Both the position numbers and the translations under genes were made by a program. Of a stretch of 64,000 bases of DNA, positions 30,504 to 39,819 are shown piece after piece. Position 1 is the stretch's first letter; every line of letters starts with the position of its first letter. The DNA is from Afipia sp. 1NLS2 (GTDB lineage: Bacteria > Pseudomonadota > Alphaproteobacteria > Rhizobiales > Xanthobacteraceae), in the NCBI RefSeq assembly GCF_000178995.1, contig NZ_ADVZ01000003.1, forward strand, positions 310,001 through 374,000, given 5' to 3'. Below the pieces are notes generated by a model, which was not told where the DNA came from, searched no databases, and worked only from the letters and a program-made list of their open reading frames with translations.

Positions 30504-31676
30504 ATGACTGTAGCGAAGCCCGGCTCAAAGCCGAACGTGCCGCATTTTTCCTCCGGCCCCTGCGCCAAGCGCCCCGGATGGACCCCCGAAAATCTCAAGA
30601 ACGCTGCCCTCGGTCGCTCGCATCGCGCGAAGATCGGCAAGGCCAAGCTCAAGCTCGCGATCGATCTGACGCGCGAGGTGCTTGAAGTTCCCGCCGACTA
30701 CCGCATCGGCATCGTGCCTGCGTCCGATACCGGCGCCGTGGAAATGGCGCTGTGGTCACTGCTGGGCGCGCGCCCCGTCACCATGATCGCCTGGGAATCG
30801 TTCGGCGAGGGTTGGGTCACCGATGTGGTGAAGCAGCTCAAGCTCAAGGACGTGACCAAGCTGACCGCCGGTTATGGCGACATTCCCGACCTCGCCAAGG
30901 CCGATAAGAATTCCGACATCGTCTTCACCTGGAACGGCACGACCTCGGGCGTGCGCGTGCCGAACGCCGACTGGATCGCGGCGGACCGTGAAGGCCTGAC
31001 GATCTGCGACGCCACCTCGGCGGCGTTCGCGCAGAAGCTCGATTGGGCCAAGCTCGATGTCACGACCTTCTCCTGGCAGAAGGCGCTGGGCAGCGAAGGC
31101 GGCCACGGCATGCTGATCCTGTCACCGCGCGCGGTGGCACGGCTCGAGAGCTACACGCCGGCATGGCCATTGCCCAAGATCTTCCGCATGACCAAGGGCG
31201 GCAAACTCATTGAGGGCATCTTCGTCGGCGAAACCATCAACACGCCCTCGATGCTTGCGCTGGAGGATTACCTCGACGCGCTGACCTGGGCGAAGTCGCT
31301 CGGCGGCCTCAAGGCGCTGATGGCGCGCGCCGACGCCAACACCAAGGTGCTGACCGACTGGCAGGCGAAAACGCCGTGGGTGGATTTCCTCGCAGCCGAC
31401 AAGTCGATCCGCTCCAACACCTCGGTCTGTCTCAAGGTCGTCGATCCGGCGATCACCGCGTTGCCCGCCGATGCCCAGGCGGACTTCGCCAAGAAGCTCG
31501 TCGCTTTGGTGGAGAAGGAAGGCGCGGGTTACGACCTCGGCGCTTATCGCGACGCGCCCCCGGGTTTGCGCATCTGGTGCGGCGCGACGGTCGAGACCGC
31601 CGACGTTGCGGCGCTGACGCAATGGCTCGACTGGGCCTTTGCCGAGACCAAGGCTGCGCTGGCGAAAGCGGCGTAA
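30504..31676 (+). CDS. serC: phosphoserine aminotransferase
   Basis: The 390-residue PLP enzyme makes phosphoserine from 3-phosphohydroxypyruvate. It also serves pyridoxal-phosphate synthesis in many bacteria. It is the alphaproteobacterial type, with [16 protein letters not shown] at the N-terminus. The PLP lysine is K193 in [19 protein letters not shown] precedes the ATG inside a hairpin of the leader. serA follows 135 bp downstream, so two consecutive steps of serine synthesis are adjacent. Confidence 0.95.
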   Translation: MTVAKPGSKPNVPHFSSGPCAKRPGWTPENLKNAALGRSHRAKIGKAKLKLAIDLTREVLEVPADYRIGIVPASDTGAVEMALWSLLGARPVTMIAWESFGEGWVTDVVKQLKLKDVTKLTAGYGDIPDLAKADKNSDIVFTWNGTTSGVRVPNADWIAADREGLTICDATSAAFAQKLDWAKLDVTTFSWQKALGSEGGHGMLILSPRAVARLESYTPAWPLPKIFRMTKGGKLIEGIFVGETINTPSMLALEDYLDALTWAKSLGGLKALMARADANTKVLTDWQAKTPWVDFLAADKSIRSNTSVCLKVVDPAITALPADAQADFAKKLVALVEKEGAGYDLGAYRDAPPGLRIWCGATVETADVAALTQWLDWAFAETKAALAKAA

Positions 31677-31689
31677 CGCATTACGCGAT

Positions 31690-31793
31690 GTCATTCCGGG
31701 GCGCGCCAAAGGCGCGAACCCGGAATCCTCTGATGCTTTTCCCTTTCATGTCGAGATTCCGGGTTCGCTCACGCTGTTCGCGCCCGGAATGAC
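31690..31793. repeat. palindromic intergenic repeat between serC and serA
   Basis: GTCATTCCGGG (31690) and CCCGGAATGAC (31783) form the outer arms. GCGAACCCGGAATC and GATTCCGGGTTCGC form the inner pair. This is a second class of dispersed palindrome, distinct in sequence from the one at 27356. It lies within the serC-serA intergenic region and may affect transcript stability between the two genes. Confidence 0.8.
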
Positions 31794-31811
31794 GAACACA
31801 GGATCACTCCC

Positions 31812-33401
31812 ATGACCAAACCCAAGGTTCTCATTTCAGACGCTTTGTCTCCTGCCGCCGTGCAGATCTTCAAGGATCGCGGCGTCGACGTCGATTTCCA
31901 GCCCGCGCTCGGCAAGGACAAGGACAAGCTTGCCGAGATCATCGGCAACTATGATGGCCTCGCCATCCGCTCCGCCACCAAGGCGACGGCGAAGATTCTC
32001 GCCAACGCCAAGAACCTCAAGGTGATCGGCCGTGCCGGTATCGGCGTCGACAACGTCGAAATCCCCGCCGCCACCGCGCGCGGCATCATCGTGATGAACA
32101 CGCCGTTCGGCAATTCGATCACCACCGCCGAGCATGCGATCACGCTGATGCTGGCGCTGGCGCGCGAGATTCCGCAGGCCGATGCCTCGACGCAGGCCGG
32201 CAAGTGGGAGAAGAACCGCTTCATGGGCGTCGAGATCACCGGCAAGACGCTCGGCGTGATCGGCTGCGGCAATATCGGTGCGATCGTTGCTGACCGCGCG
32301 CTTGGCCTGAAGATGAAGGTGATCGCGTTCGATCCGTTCCTGTCGCCGGAGCGCGCCAAGGACATCGGCGTGGAGAAGGTTGAACTCGACGACCTGCTCA
32401 AGCGCGCCGACTTCATCACGCTGCACACTCCGCTCACCGACAAGACCCGCAACATTCTCGACGCCACCGCGATCAACAAGACCAAGAAGGGCGTGCGCAT
32501 CATCAACTGCGCGCGCGGCGGTCTTGTGGACGAGACGGCGTTGCGGGCCGCGCTCGACAGCGGCCATGTCGCGGGTGCGGCGTTCGACGTGTTCGTCGAG
32601 GAGCCGGCCAAGGCCAATGTGCTGTTCGGCCACCCCAACGTGATCTGCACGCCGCATCTCGGCGCATCGACCTCGGAAGCACAGGAGAACGTCGCGTTGC
32701 AGGTCGCCGAGCAGATGTCGGATTACCTGCTGACCGGCGCGATCTCGAACGCGATCAATTTCCCGTCGATCACGGCGGAAGAAGCGCCGAAACTGAAGCC
32801 GTTCATCGAGCTGGCGGAAAAGCTCGGCTCGTTCGCGGGTCAACTCACCGAGAGCAACATCGCCAAGGTGCAGATCACTTACGAAGGTGCCGTTGCCGAG
32901 ATGAAGGTGAAGGCGCTGACGGCGGCGGCGTTGTCCGGCCTGCTGCGTCCGATGCTGGGCGACGTCAACGTGGTGTCCGCGCCGGTCGTCGCCAAGGAAC
33001 GCGGCATGGTGGTGGACGAAGTGCTGCGCGCGGCGGAAAGCGATTACGAGAGCGTCATCACCGTCACTGTGACCACGGAGAACATGGAGCGCTCGGTGTC
33101 CGGCACGGTGTATGCGGACGGTGCGCCGCGCCTCGTCAACATCAAGGGTATCCGCGTCGATGCCGAATTCGGCAAGTCGATGATCTACATCACCAACGAG
33201 GACAAGCCGGGCTTCATCGGCCAGTTCGCCTCGCTGCTTGGCGATGCCAAGGTCAACATCGCGACCTTCCATCTCGGCCGCAACCAGCAGGGCGGCGACG
33301 CCATCGCGCTGGTCGAGGTCGATGGACCGGTGCCTGCCGAGATTCTCGCCAAGGTCGCGAAGCTGCCGCATGTGAAGCAGGCAAAGGCGCTGACGTTCTG
33401 A
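31812..33401 (+). CDS. serA: D-3-phosphoglycerate dehydrogenase
   Basis: The 529-residue NAD-dependent enzyme catalyses the first step of serine synthesis. The Rossmann motif is GVIGCGNIGAIVADRA. Catalytic segments are IGRAGIGVDN, NCARGGLVDE and CTPHLGASTSEAQ. The chain continues through an intervening domain to a C-terminal ACT domain (MIYITNEDKPGFIGQFAS...), the long form with three C-terminal regulatory parts. Serine feedback through the ACT domain is expected. It is followed by a hairpin terminator. Confidence 0.96.
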   Translation: MTKPKVLISDALSPAAVQIFKDRGVDVDFQPALGKDKDKLAEIIGNYDGLAIRSATKATAKILANAKNLKVIGRAGIGVDNVEIPAATARGIIVMNTPFGNSITTAEHAITLMLALAREIPQADASTQAGKWEKNRFMGVEITGKTLGVIGCGNIGAIVADRALGLKMKVIAFDPFLSPERAKDIGVEKVELDDLLKRADFITLHTPLTDKTRNILDATAINKTKKGVRIINCARGGLVDETALRAALDSGHVAGAAFDVFVEEPAKANVLFGHPNVICTPHLGASTSEAQENVALQVAEQMSDYLLTGAISNAINFPSITAEEAPKLKPFIELAEKLGSFAGQLTESNIAKVQITYEGAVAEMKVKALTAAALSGLLRPMLGDVNVVSAPVVAKERGMVVDEVLRAAESDYESVITVTVTTENMERSVSGTVYADGAPRLVNIKGIRVDAEFGKSMIYITNEDKPGFIGQFASLLGDAKVNIATFHLGRNQQGGDAIALVEVDGPVPAEILAKVAKLPHVKQAKALTF

Positions 33402-33436
33402 ACGCGTCAGCCCTGAAGGGCTTCTCCTAAACTTTG

Positions 33437-33472
33437 AAAGGCGGCTGCAACCGGATGGGTGCAGCCGCCTTT
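33437..33472. terminator. strong hairpin terminator after serA
   Basis: AAAGGCGGCTGCA pairs perfectly with TGCAGCCGCCTTT over 13 bp around a 10-nt loop. A/T ends make it usable in both directions, though the T tract after it is short (TTT then CG). Confidence 0.8.
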
Positions 33473-33477
33473 CGCGT

Positions 33478-33506
33478 TTGACAGGATGACTGACGATAAT
33501 TAATTT
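33478..33506 (+). promoter_or_regulatory. sigma-70-like promoter of the frameshifted OMP gene
   Basis: TTGACA at 33478-33483, a 17-bp spacer, and TAATTT at 33501-33506. The -10 box overlaps the Irr-type inverted repeat that begins at 33505. The GTG start lies 52 bp downstream. Confidence 0.5.
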
Positions 33507-33519
33507 AGAATCATTCTAA
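33505..33519. promoter_or_regulatory. Irr box / iron control element (ICE)
   Basis: TTAGAAT-C-ATTCTAA is a perfect 7-1-7 inverted repeat. It matches the iron control element bound by Irr in Bradyrhizobium and relatives. Overlap with the -10 region suggests repression under iron limitation. The downstream gene is the frameshifted outer-membrane protein. Confidence 0.7.
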
Positions 33520-33558
33520 TTATAGCAGGCTGCAAAGACAGCGACGGGGGCGAATAAG

Positions 33559-34438
33559 GTGGATTGTCCGGTCGCAGCGCGATTCCGTTGTGTCATCAGG
33601 CATATTCTGATCGGTGCCGCAGCGGCCTTTGGCCTCTCTGGCACCGCCGCCCATGCGACAGATGAGATCCAGGTCTACGACGCGTCGATTGCGGCGGTGG
33701 GCCAATGGACCATTCAGCAGCACCTCAATTATGTCGCGCGGTCAGTCCTTGCCGCCGTTTCCGGGAAGCTTTCGCTCCGATGGCAGCCTCAATGGCACGC
33801 CGGAATTCGCCTACGGCCTGACGGATTGGTGGGAGCTCGGCTTTTATCTGCCGTTCGCCGTGCAGGATCGGCAATTCCTGTCCGACGGCTTCAAGCTGCG
33901 AACCCTCTTTGTGTCGCCCAACGCCGGCCAGCGTGAGTTCTTCTACGGCGTCAATTTTGAGCTGGGCTACGAGACGCCGAAATTTTCCCAGACCCGATGG
34001 GGACTCGAAATTCGCCCGATCATCGGCATGCGAAAAGGCGACTACGAGTTCATCGTGAATCCGATCGTGGACATCGGGCTTGGCCGGTTGGGTGAAGCGG
34101 ATTTCGCTCCGGCGTTCCGGGCAGCGAAGAAGGTTGCGCCGGATGTGCAGGTTGGCCTCGAATACTACGCGGATTTCGGCGAGATCGGCCGCTTCGCGGC
34201 GGTCCGCGATCAGCAGCACACACTGTTCGCGGTAACGGACTTCAAGGCCGGTGATTTCGATGTGAACTTCGGCGTGGGATATGGCCTCACGCCCGCTTCG
34301 GATCGTATCGTGATCAAGACAATCATCGGTTACGCCTTCCCGGTGCCGGGAAGCAAGCCGGACACTGCAGCGACCACGCTGAGAAATCCGTTCCGCGAGC
34401 AGAATACAGGCTTTAGGCCGAACGGATCATCATTCTGA
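33559..34438 (+). pseudogene. outer-membrane beta-barrel protein, frameshifted
   Basis: The signal peptide and mature N-terminus (ATDEIQVYDASIAAVGQWTIQQHLNYVA) are in the frame of the GTG at 33559. The rest (GTPEFAYGLTDWWELGFYLPFAV to the end at 34438) is in the frame one base later. The shift falls near 33733-33748, around GTCGCGCGGTCAGTCC. One extra base, or two missing bases, would explain it. Joined, the parts give a coherent exported barrel of about 290 residues. A real mutation or a sequence error cannot be told apart here. An Irr box lies upstream. Confidence 0.75.
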
Positions 34439-34544
34439 GCGTATCCATGACCGGAGGTTTCCGAAGGGCGGCGGTGTCTTCTGCATGGCCGAAGCGCAGC
34501 CATTGGTGAAGCCGTTCTCGCGGCGGCCCCCGCGGTGTTTTTAC

Positions 34545-35465
34545 TCAGGACTGCTTCGGCTTGCGCGCGGCGATCACCACACCGGCGAACACCAGTGCGT
34601 AGCCGACGATATGATACAGATGCGGCTCCTCGCCGAGCAGCCCGATCGCCATCGCCGATCCGAACACCGGAATCAGATGCAGGAACGGTGCGCTCCGGTT
34701 GGCGCCGATCAGTTCGATGCCGCGATTGTAGAACAGATAGGCGAGCGTCGAGGGGAAGATCGCGACATAGGCGAGAATCGGAATGGTGTGGGCATTCAGC
34801 GGCGTGACGCGACCTGATGCCATTTCCCATAAAAACAGCGGCAGGATGAACAGCGACCCAACCCCGCAGTTGAATGCGAGGAAGGAGAGCTGCTTCAGCG
34901 CCAGCCGCCGTGAGGCGAGCGCGGAATAAAGCCCGAAGACGAACAGCGCCACGGTGTAGCCGATGTCGCCTTTGTTGAAGTGAATTTGCAGCAGGGTCGA
35001 CAACTGACCTTGCAGGATGATGGTTAGCACGCCCGTCAGCGAAATCACGATGCCGAACGCCTGCATCCATGTCAGGCGCACGTTGAACAGCACCAGCGCG
35101 AACAGGGCCACGTAGAGCGGGCCGGAGGATTGCAGCAGCAGCGCGTTGAGCGCCGTGGTGTATTGCAGGCTCCAGTAGCCGAGCGTGTTGAAGGTCGCGA
35201 CGCCGGTGAAGGCGAGCAGGATCATCATGCCGAGGTTTCGGCGGATGGTTGGCCAATCAGCGACGAGGCCGGACCATGCGAACGGCAGCAGGGACAGGAA
35301 AGCCAGTTGCCAGCGCAGGTATGACAATGCCATCGGGGGAATCTGCCCGGCGGCATAGCGGCCGATGACGATGTTTCCCGCCCAGAACAGCATGGTGAGG
35401 CAGAGCAACAGATAGGGCCTGTCCATCAGGCGCAGGGACGGAAAAAGCGGCTTGGGCGGGGTCAT
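34545..35465 (-). CDS. EamA/DMT family transporter
   Basis: The 306-residue, ten-helix protein with two EamA repeats starts MTPPKPLFPSLRLMDRPYLLL. Conserved positions include MLFWAGNIVIGRYA in helix 1 and PVFGSAMAIGLLGEEPHLYHIVGYALVFAGV near the end. The frame is open to 35504, and 35426 is a further possible start; no strong ribosome site decides. It is not closely similar to the EamA protein at 29491. The substrate is unknown. Confidence 0.82.
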   Translation of the reverse strand: MTPPKPLFPSLRLMDRPYLLLCLTMLFWAGNIVIGRYAAGQIPPMALSYLRWQLAFLSLLPFAWSGLVADWPTIRRNLGMMILLAFTGVATFNTLGYWSLQYTTALNALLLQSSGPLYVALFALVLFNVRLTWMQAFGIVISLTGVLTIILQGQLSTLLQIHFNKGDIGYTVALFVFGLYSALASRRLALKQLSFLAFNCGVGSLFILPLFLWEMASGRVTPLNAHTIPILAYVAIFPSTLAYLFYNRGIELIGANRSAPFLHLIPVFGSAMAIGLLGEEPHLYHIVGYALVFAGVVIAARKPKQS

Positions 35466-35700
35466 GTCGGCAGTGGTACCAGTGAGTCGGTGGAATTCCG
35501 GCAATGTTACGATTTATCTGGGGATATCAATAGTTTGCCGACATGGTCATGCCTCCGTCAGAGGGCTGTTTTGCTTGCGTCACATCCCATCATCCTTTAT
35601 CGGGTGGGGGCCTGGCATGCGAGCGTTCCTGCCGGTAGGCGCAGCCGTGTCCGGTTGCTTGAGATGAACGTAAGGATGCTTCCGAAAATGGCTTACCCCA

Positions 35701-36993
35701 ATGGCTAATGTTGTGGTCGTCGGCGCTCAGTGGGGCGACGAAGGGAAGGGCAAGATCGTCGACTGGCTGTCAGAGCAGGCTGACATCGTCGTTCGTTTCC
35801 AGGGCGGGCACAATGCCGGCCATACACTTGTCATCAACGGCAAGACCTACAAGCTCGCATTGCTGCCATCCGGCGTGGTGCGGCCCTCGAAGCTGTCGGT
35901 CATCGGCAACGGCGTGGTGTTCGATCCGCAGGCGTTTGTCACGGAAGTGGCGCGGCTGAAGGAGCAGGGCGTCGCGGTGTCTCCCGACAATCTGCGCGTC
36001 GCTGAAAACGTGACGCTGATTTTACCGCTGCATCGCGAGCTCGATGCGGTGCGCGAGAACGCCAGCAAGGCGACCGCGATCGGTACCACCCAGCGCGGCA
36101 TCGGCCCCGCCTATGAAGACAAGGTCGGCCGCCGCGCGATCCGCCTGATGGATCTCGCCGATCCGCAGACCTTGCCGCACAAGATCGAGCGGTTGCTGGC
36201 GCACCACAATGCGTTGCGACGGGGTCTTTCGCTTCCGGAGATCGATCCGGGTCTGGTCTTGAAAGAACTCGCGGAAGTCGCGCCGCAGGTGCTGCCTTAT
36301 GCGGATTCGGTCTGGAATCTGCTCGACCACAAGCGCCGCGAGGGCAAGCGCATCCTGTTCGAGGGTGCGCAGGGCGCGTTGCTCGATGTCGATCACGGCA
36401 CCTATCCCTACGTCACTTCATCGAACACGGTCGCGGCTTCGGCAGCGACCGGTTCGGGCATGGGCCCGAGTTCGCTCGGCTACGTGCTCGGCATCTGCAA
36501 GGCCTACACCACGCGCGTCGGCATGGGTCCTTTCCCGACGGAACTGACCGACGCGACCGGCGAACTGATCGGCCAGCGCGGCCGCGAATTCGGCGTCAAC
36601 ACCGGCCGCAAGCGCCGCTGTGGCTGGTTCGATGCGATGTTGGTCCGTCAGACCGTTCGCACCTGCGGCATTCACGGCCTCGCTCTGACCAAACTCGACA
36701 TTCTCGACGGCTTCGAGGAGATCAAGGTTTGTGTCGGCTACGAGCTCGATGGTAAAGAGATCGACCATTTGCCGGCAGGCGAGGGTGCTCAGGCGCGGGT
36801 CAAACCGATCTATGAGACCATCGAAGGCTGGCAGGAGCCGACCGCGAACGCGCGTTCGTGGGCGGATCTTCCGGCACAGGCGATCAAATATGTCAGGCGT
36901 GTGGAAGAACTGGTGGGGTGTTCGGTTGCCCTGCTTTCCACAAGCCCCGAACGCGAAGATACTATTCTGGTGCAAAATCCATTCGAGGCGTGA
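35701..36993 (+). CDS. purA: adenylosuccinate synthetase
   Basis: The 430-residue GTP-dependent enzyme converts IMP and aspartate to adenylosuccinate in AMP synthesis. The P-loop GDEGKGK starts near residue 12. [22 protein letters not shown] and the ending [11 protein letters not shown] are diagnostic. The start overlaps no other gene and the preceding 235 bp hold the promoter. It is followed 62 bp later by a membrane protein gene, possibly in one transcript. Confidence 0.97.
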   Translation: MANVVVVGAQWGDEGKGKIVDWLSEQADIVVRFQGGHNAGHTLVINGKTYKLALLPSGVVRPSKLSVIGNGVVFDPQAFVTEVARLKEQGVAVSPDNLRVAENVTLILPLHRELDAVRENASKATAIGTTQRGIGPAYEDKVGRRAIRLMDLADPQTLPHKIERLLAHHNALRRGLSLPEIDPGLVLKELAEVAPQVLPYADSVWNLLDHKRREGKRILFEGAQGALLDVDHGTYPYVTSSNTVAASAATGSGMGPSSLGYVLGICKAYTTRVGMGPFPTELTDATGELIGQRGREFGVNTGRKRRCGWFDAMLVRQTVRTCGIHGLALTKLDILDGFEEIKVCVGYELDGKEIDHLPAGEGAQARVKPIYETIEGWQEPTANARSWADLPAQAIKYVRRVEELVGCSVALLSTSPEREDTILVQNPFEA

Positions 36994-37055
36994 TGTCATG
37001 ACAAACATGCGCCTCGGCAATCGGGTTGTGTAAAGGGTTCGCCGGCTGAACAAGA

Positions 37056-38597
37056 ATGGCTGATTATTATCCCCTCATCGCGCGTGCCGTCGCCGGCCTC
37101 GATCCCAACGCTTCAGGGGAAAGCCGGCGTGCTTTGTATGAGCGCGCCCGTACGGCGCTGATCGCCCAGTTGCGCGGCGTGCAGCCGCCTCTCACCGAAG
37201 CTGAAATCACCCGCGAGCGCCTTGCGCTGGAAGAAGCCGTCCGCAAGGTCGAGGCGGAAGCCGCTCATCGCATGCGGGGAGAATCGCATCGTTCCGAGCC
37301 GCCGCGCGGCAGGCCGGAAGCCCCGCCCCGCGAAGGTCCGCGCCGGGGCGACATTCTGCGGGACAGCGCGCGTGCCGCGACCGGTGCGCGTGCCGCGCAG
37401 CCCGGCGCTCCGATGGCTCGCCCGACTGTATCGCGTAACGATGCACCACCGCCTTTCGAGGATCGCTCTCGCGTCCCCGGCCGTCCGCGCGGGCCGGAGC
37501 CGGATTCATTTTCCGGGCAGCCGCATGCACCGGCAGGTCAGGGGCAGGGTCGTCCGCCACATCCGCAGGGTGGCGTCGGGACGCGCGGATTCCGCGATGT
37601 CGTCGCCGATACCGATGAACTCGGCCGCGCCGCTTCGCAGGCCAACCGCTCGGCACGCAAGACGTTTGCCAACGTGTCCTCGCCGACGCCGGAGTTCGAT
37701 CGTTCCGAGCCGGACATGGAACAACGCGGTGCGTATTCCGGCTATCCCGATGACGAATCCTATGAGGAGTTGACCGGCCACGAGCCTGCGCCCGCGAAAG
37801 TGCGGCGCGGCTATGACAGCGGTCCCGAGAAAATGCGCAGCGGTTTTCCGCTCAAGGGCGTGCTGTTCGCGGGTCTGGCGCTCATTCTGATCGGCGGCGG
37901 CATTCTCGGCTATCAGAAGTACGGCGCGTCGATGAAGTCGATGTTCAAGTCGTCGCCGCGGACTGCGATACAGAACGGGGCAGGCAGCGACACCGGCGTC
38001 CGTCCGAAGATTACCGACCGGGTCGGGCAATCGGATTCCAACCAGCAGGTCGCGCAGGTCGCGCAGCGCGCGATCCTCTATGAAGAGGATTCGTCCGATC
38101 CGCAGGGCAAGCAGACTGTCGGCACTGTGGTGTGGCGTCTCGATCAGGTCGCGGCGTCGCCGAAGCAGAAGCCGGACACCGCGATCAAGGCCGACGTCGA
38201 ATTGCCCGACCGCAAGATGAAGGTGGCGCTGACGATCATGCGCAACACCGATCCGTCGATGCCGGCGACCAGCCATACGATGGAGATCGTGTTCACGGTC
38301 GGCCCCGATTTCGGTACCACGATCGCGAATGTGCCGGGTGTCTACGCCAAATCGCCGGATCAGCCGCGCGGCACGCCGCTCGCGGCCACGTCGGTCAAGG
38401 TGCAGGACGGCTATTTCCTGATCGGTCTTTCCAATGTCGATGTCGATCGCGCCCGCAACATTCAGGTGCTGAAGGAGCGTTCCTCGCTCGACATTCCGAT
38501 TGTCTATGGCAACGGCAAGCGCGCCATCCTGTCGATCGAGAAGGGCTCGCCGGGCGAGCGCACCTTCAACGAAGCCTTCTCAGCCTGGGGACAATGA
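37056..38597 (+). CDS. single-span membrane protein with Pro-rich cytosolic domain
   Basis: The 513-residue protein has a helical charged N-terminus (about 1-75), then a long Pro/Arg/Gly-rich, probably disordered region to about 260. One transmembrane helix follows (VLFAGLALILIGGGILGY, about 269-286). The periplasmic domain (about 300-513) contains IYEEDSSDPQGKQTVGTVVWRLD and looks globular. The stop overlaps the next start (ATGA). It resembles conserved hypothetical proteins found beside purA in relatives. Function is unknown. Confidence 0.8.
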   Translation: MADYYPLIARAVAGLDPNASGESRRALYERARTALIAQLRGVQPPLTEAEITRERLALEEAVRKVEAEAAHRMRGESHRSEPPRGRPEAPPREGPRRGDILRDSARAATGARAAQPGAPMARPTVSRNDAPPPFEDRSRVPGRPRGPEPDSFSGQPHAPAGQGQGRPPHPQGGVGTRGFRDVVADTDELGRAASQANRSARKTFANVSSPTPEFDRSEPDMEQRGAYSGYPDDESYEELTGHEPAPAKVRRGYDSGPEKMRSGFPLKGVLFAGLALILIGGGILGYQKYGASMKSMFKSSPRTAIQNGAGSDTGVRPKITDRVGQSDSNQQVAQVAQRAILYEEDSSDPQGKQTVGTVVWRLDQVAASPKQKPDTAIKADVELPDRKMKVALTIMRNTDPSMPATSHTMEIVFTVGPDFGTTIANVPGVYAKSPDQPRGTPLAATSVKVQDGYFLIGLSNVDVDRARNIQVLKERSSLDIPIVYGNGKRAILSIEKGSPGERTFNEAFSAWGQ

Positions 38598-39202
38598 CCT
38601 TGCGGATTACGCTCGCCGGCTCCCGTCATTTCGGAGTGAAAACGCTCGAGATGCTTCTCGCCCATGGCGTGGAGATCGCGGGCGTGATCGTGGCCGACGG
38701 CGAGGATCGTCTGGCGGCGGCCGCCCGCGCCGCGGGGCTTCATGTTCATGTGCAGGCCCACCCCAAGGTGATCGAAGCCTCGGAGATTCCGCCGGGCACC
38801 GACCTCATCATCACCGCGCACAGCCATGCCAAGGTGACGGAGGAGGCGCTCGCGGCCTCGCGTCTCGGCGGCATCGGCTATCACCCCTCGCTGTTGCCGC
38901 GCCATCGCGGCATCGCCGCGGTTGAGTGGACGATCAATGAAGGCGACCCGGTGACGGGCGGCACGATCTATCATCTCGCCGAGAAGATGGATGGCGGCGC
39001 GATCGCCGCGCAGGAATGGTGTTTCGTCAAGAAAGGCGAAACCGCGCGTGAACTCTGGGAGCGGGCGCTGGCGCCGCTCGGCCTCAAGCTGATGGCGCGC
39101 GTGATCGATCATGCCAAGGCATTCGGATCCCTGCCGTCCAAGCCGCAGGACGAGCAGTTCGCGACGCAGGCGCCGCGCATCAAGGCTCCCGTCGAAGCGT
39201 AA
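38594..39202 (+). CDS. formyltransferase-fold protein
   Basis: The 202-residue protein has the N-terminal formyl-transferase domain only; it is shorter than methionyl-tRNA formyltransferase (about 310) and lacks the tRNA-binding C-terminal domain. GYHPSLLPRHRG corresponds to the catalytic loop N-x-H-x-S-LLP. The histidine is kept, but glycine replaces the asparagine. The MDGGAIAAQE segment keeps the aspartate. It is translationally coupled to the upstream membrane protein gene. Substrate and donor are unknown. Confidence 0.8.
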   Translation: MTLRITLAGSRHFGVKTLEMLLAHGVEIAGVIVADGEDRLAAAARAAGLHVHVQAHPKVIEASEIPPGTDLIITAHSHAKVTEEALAASRLGGIGYHPSLLPRHRGIAAVEWTINEGDPVTGGTIYHLAEKMDGGAIAAQEWCFVKKGETARELWERALAPLGLKLMARVIDHAKAFGSLPSKPQDEQFATQAPRIKAPVEA

Positions 39203-39211
39203 GCCAAAATG

Positions 39212-39240
39212 AAAATGCCCGGCATAGACCGGGCATTGCA
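39212..39240. terminator. bidirectional hairpin terminator
   Basis: AATGCCCGG (39214-39222) and CCGGGCATT (39229-39237) pair over 9 bp. Read on the minus strand the stem is followed by TTTTCATTTT, so it serves the 39266-39484 gene. It may also end the purA-side transcript. Confidence 0.75.
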
Positions 39241-39265
39241 TCTCTCTTCCTTCCGTCTTTGTGCG

Positions 39266-39484
39266 TCAGGCCGCAGGCGTTTCGCCCTCGCGGACTGCAA
39301 ACGTGACGAGATCGACGGCGTCGGTGACGCCTTCGGCGGCACGCCGCACGATGGTCTCGGCCATCTTGGCCTTGGTTGCGGGCGTTCTGTTCTGCTCGGC
39401 GATCTGGGCGACGGCGATGTTGAGCACTTCGCGTAAGGCAGCCACGGTTTCTGCGCTGAAAGTTTCTGGCGGACGATTGATCAT
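39266..39484 (-). CDS. conserved hypothetical protein, 72 aa
   Basis: The small soluble helical protein begins MINRPPETFSAETVAALREVL. Its hydrophobic-face helices (NIAVAQIAEQN and ETIVRRAAEGVTDAVDLVTFAV) suggest a compact bundle. AAGGAG lies 8 bases before the ATG, a strong ribosome site. A bidirectional terminator follows. No function is recognised. Confidence 0.65.
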   Translation of the reverse strand: MINRPPETFSAETVAALREVLNIAVAQIAEQNRTPATKAKMAETIVRRAAEGVTDAVDLVTFAVREGETPAA

Positions 39485-39819
39485 GCGCGTCTCCTTGCTT
39501 GAATGGCTGGCGCACCATCGAGGTGCATTGAGGCGGTTGTGAGTCGAGTGAGAGTGAAAGAAAGCAAATCGGCGTGCGCGGATTCAGAATTCTTCAATTC
39601 ATATTTTCTTCATGCTTTGCATCATGACGTGTTTGTAAGATCGTTTGTCGATGGCGCGTTATGACCGCACTACATCTTGTGCAACGCATGTGGTGATGAC
39701 GATTAGTCGCTTTGGAATCGATATCGGTTCAAAATTCCCGGGCCTTCGCCGACCCTTTCATTTTCCCTTGATCGATCGATGGCCCCGGCCCATCCTCGGT
39801 TCCGGCTGGAGGATAGTTC
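39485..39819. other. 335-bp intergenic region without a gene
   Basis: This stretch separates the minus-strand 72-residue gene from the exported protein at 39820. It is locally AT-rich (about 39580-39650) and probably holds two divergent promoters. I see no RNA gene, repeat or convincing reading frame. GGAGGA near 39810 belongs to the next gene. Confidence 0.6.

Noticed and set aside
31836-33371. 511-codon minus-strand frame across serA
   Set aside because: Arg/His/Asp-rich composition and exact overlap with serA mark it as an antisense shadow.
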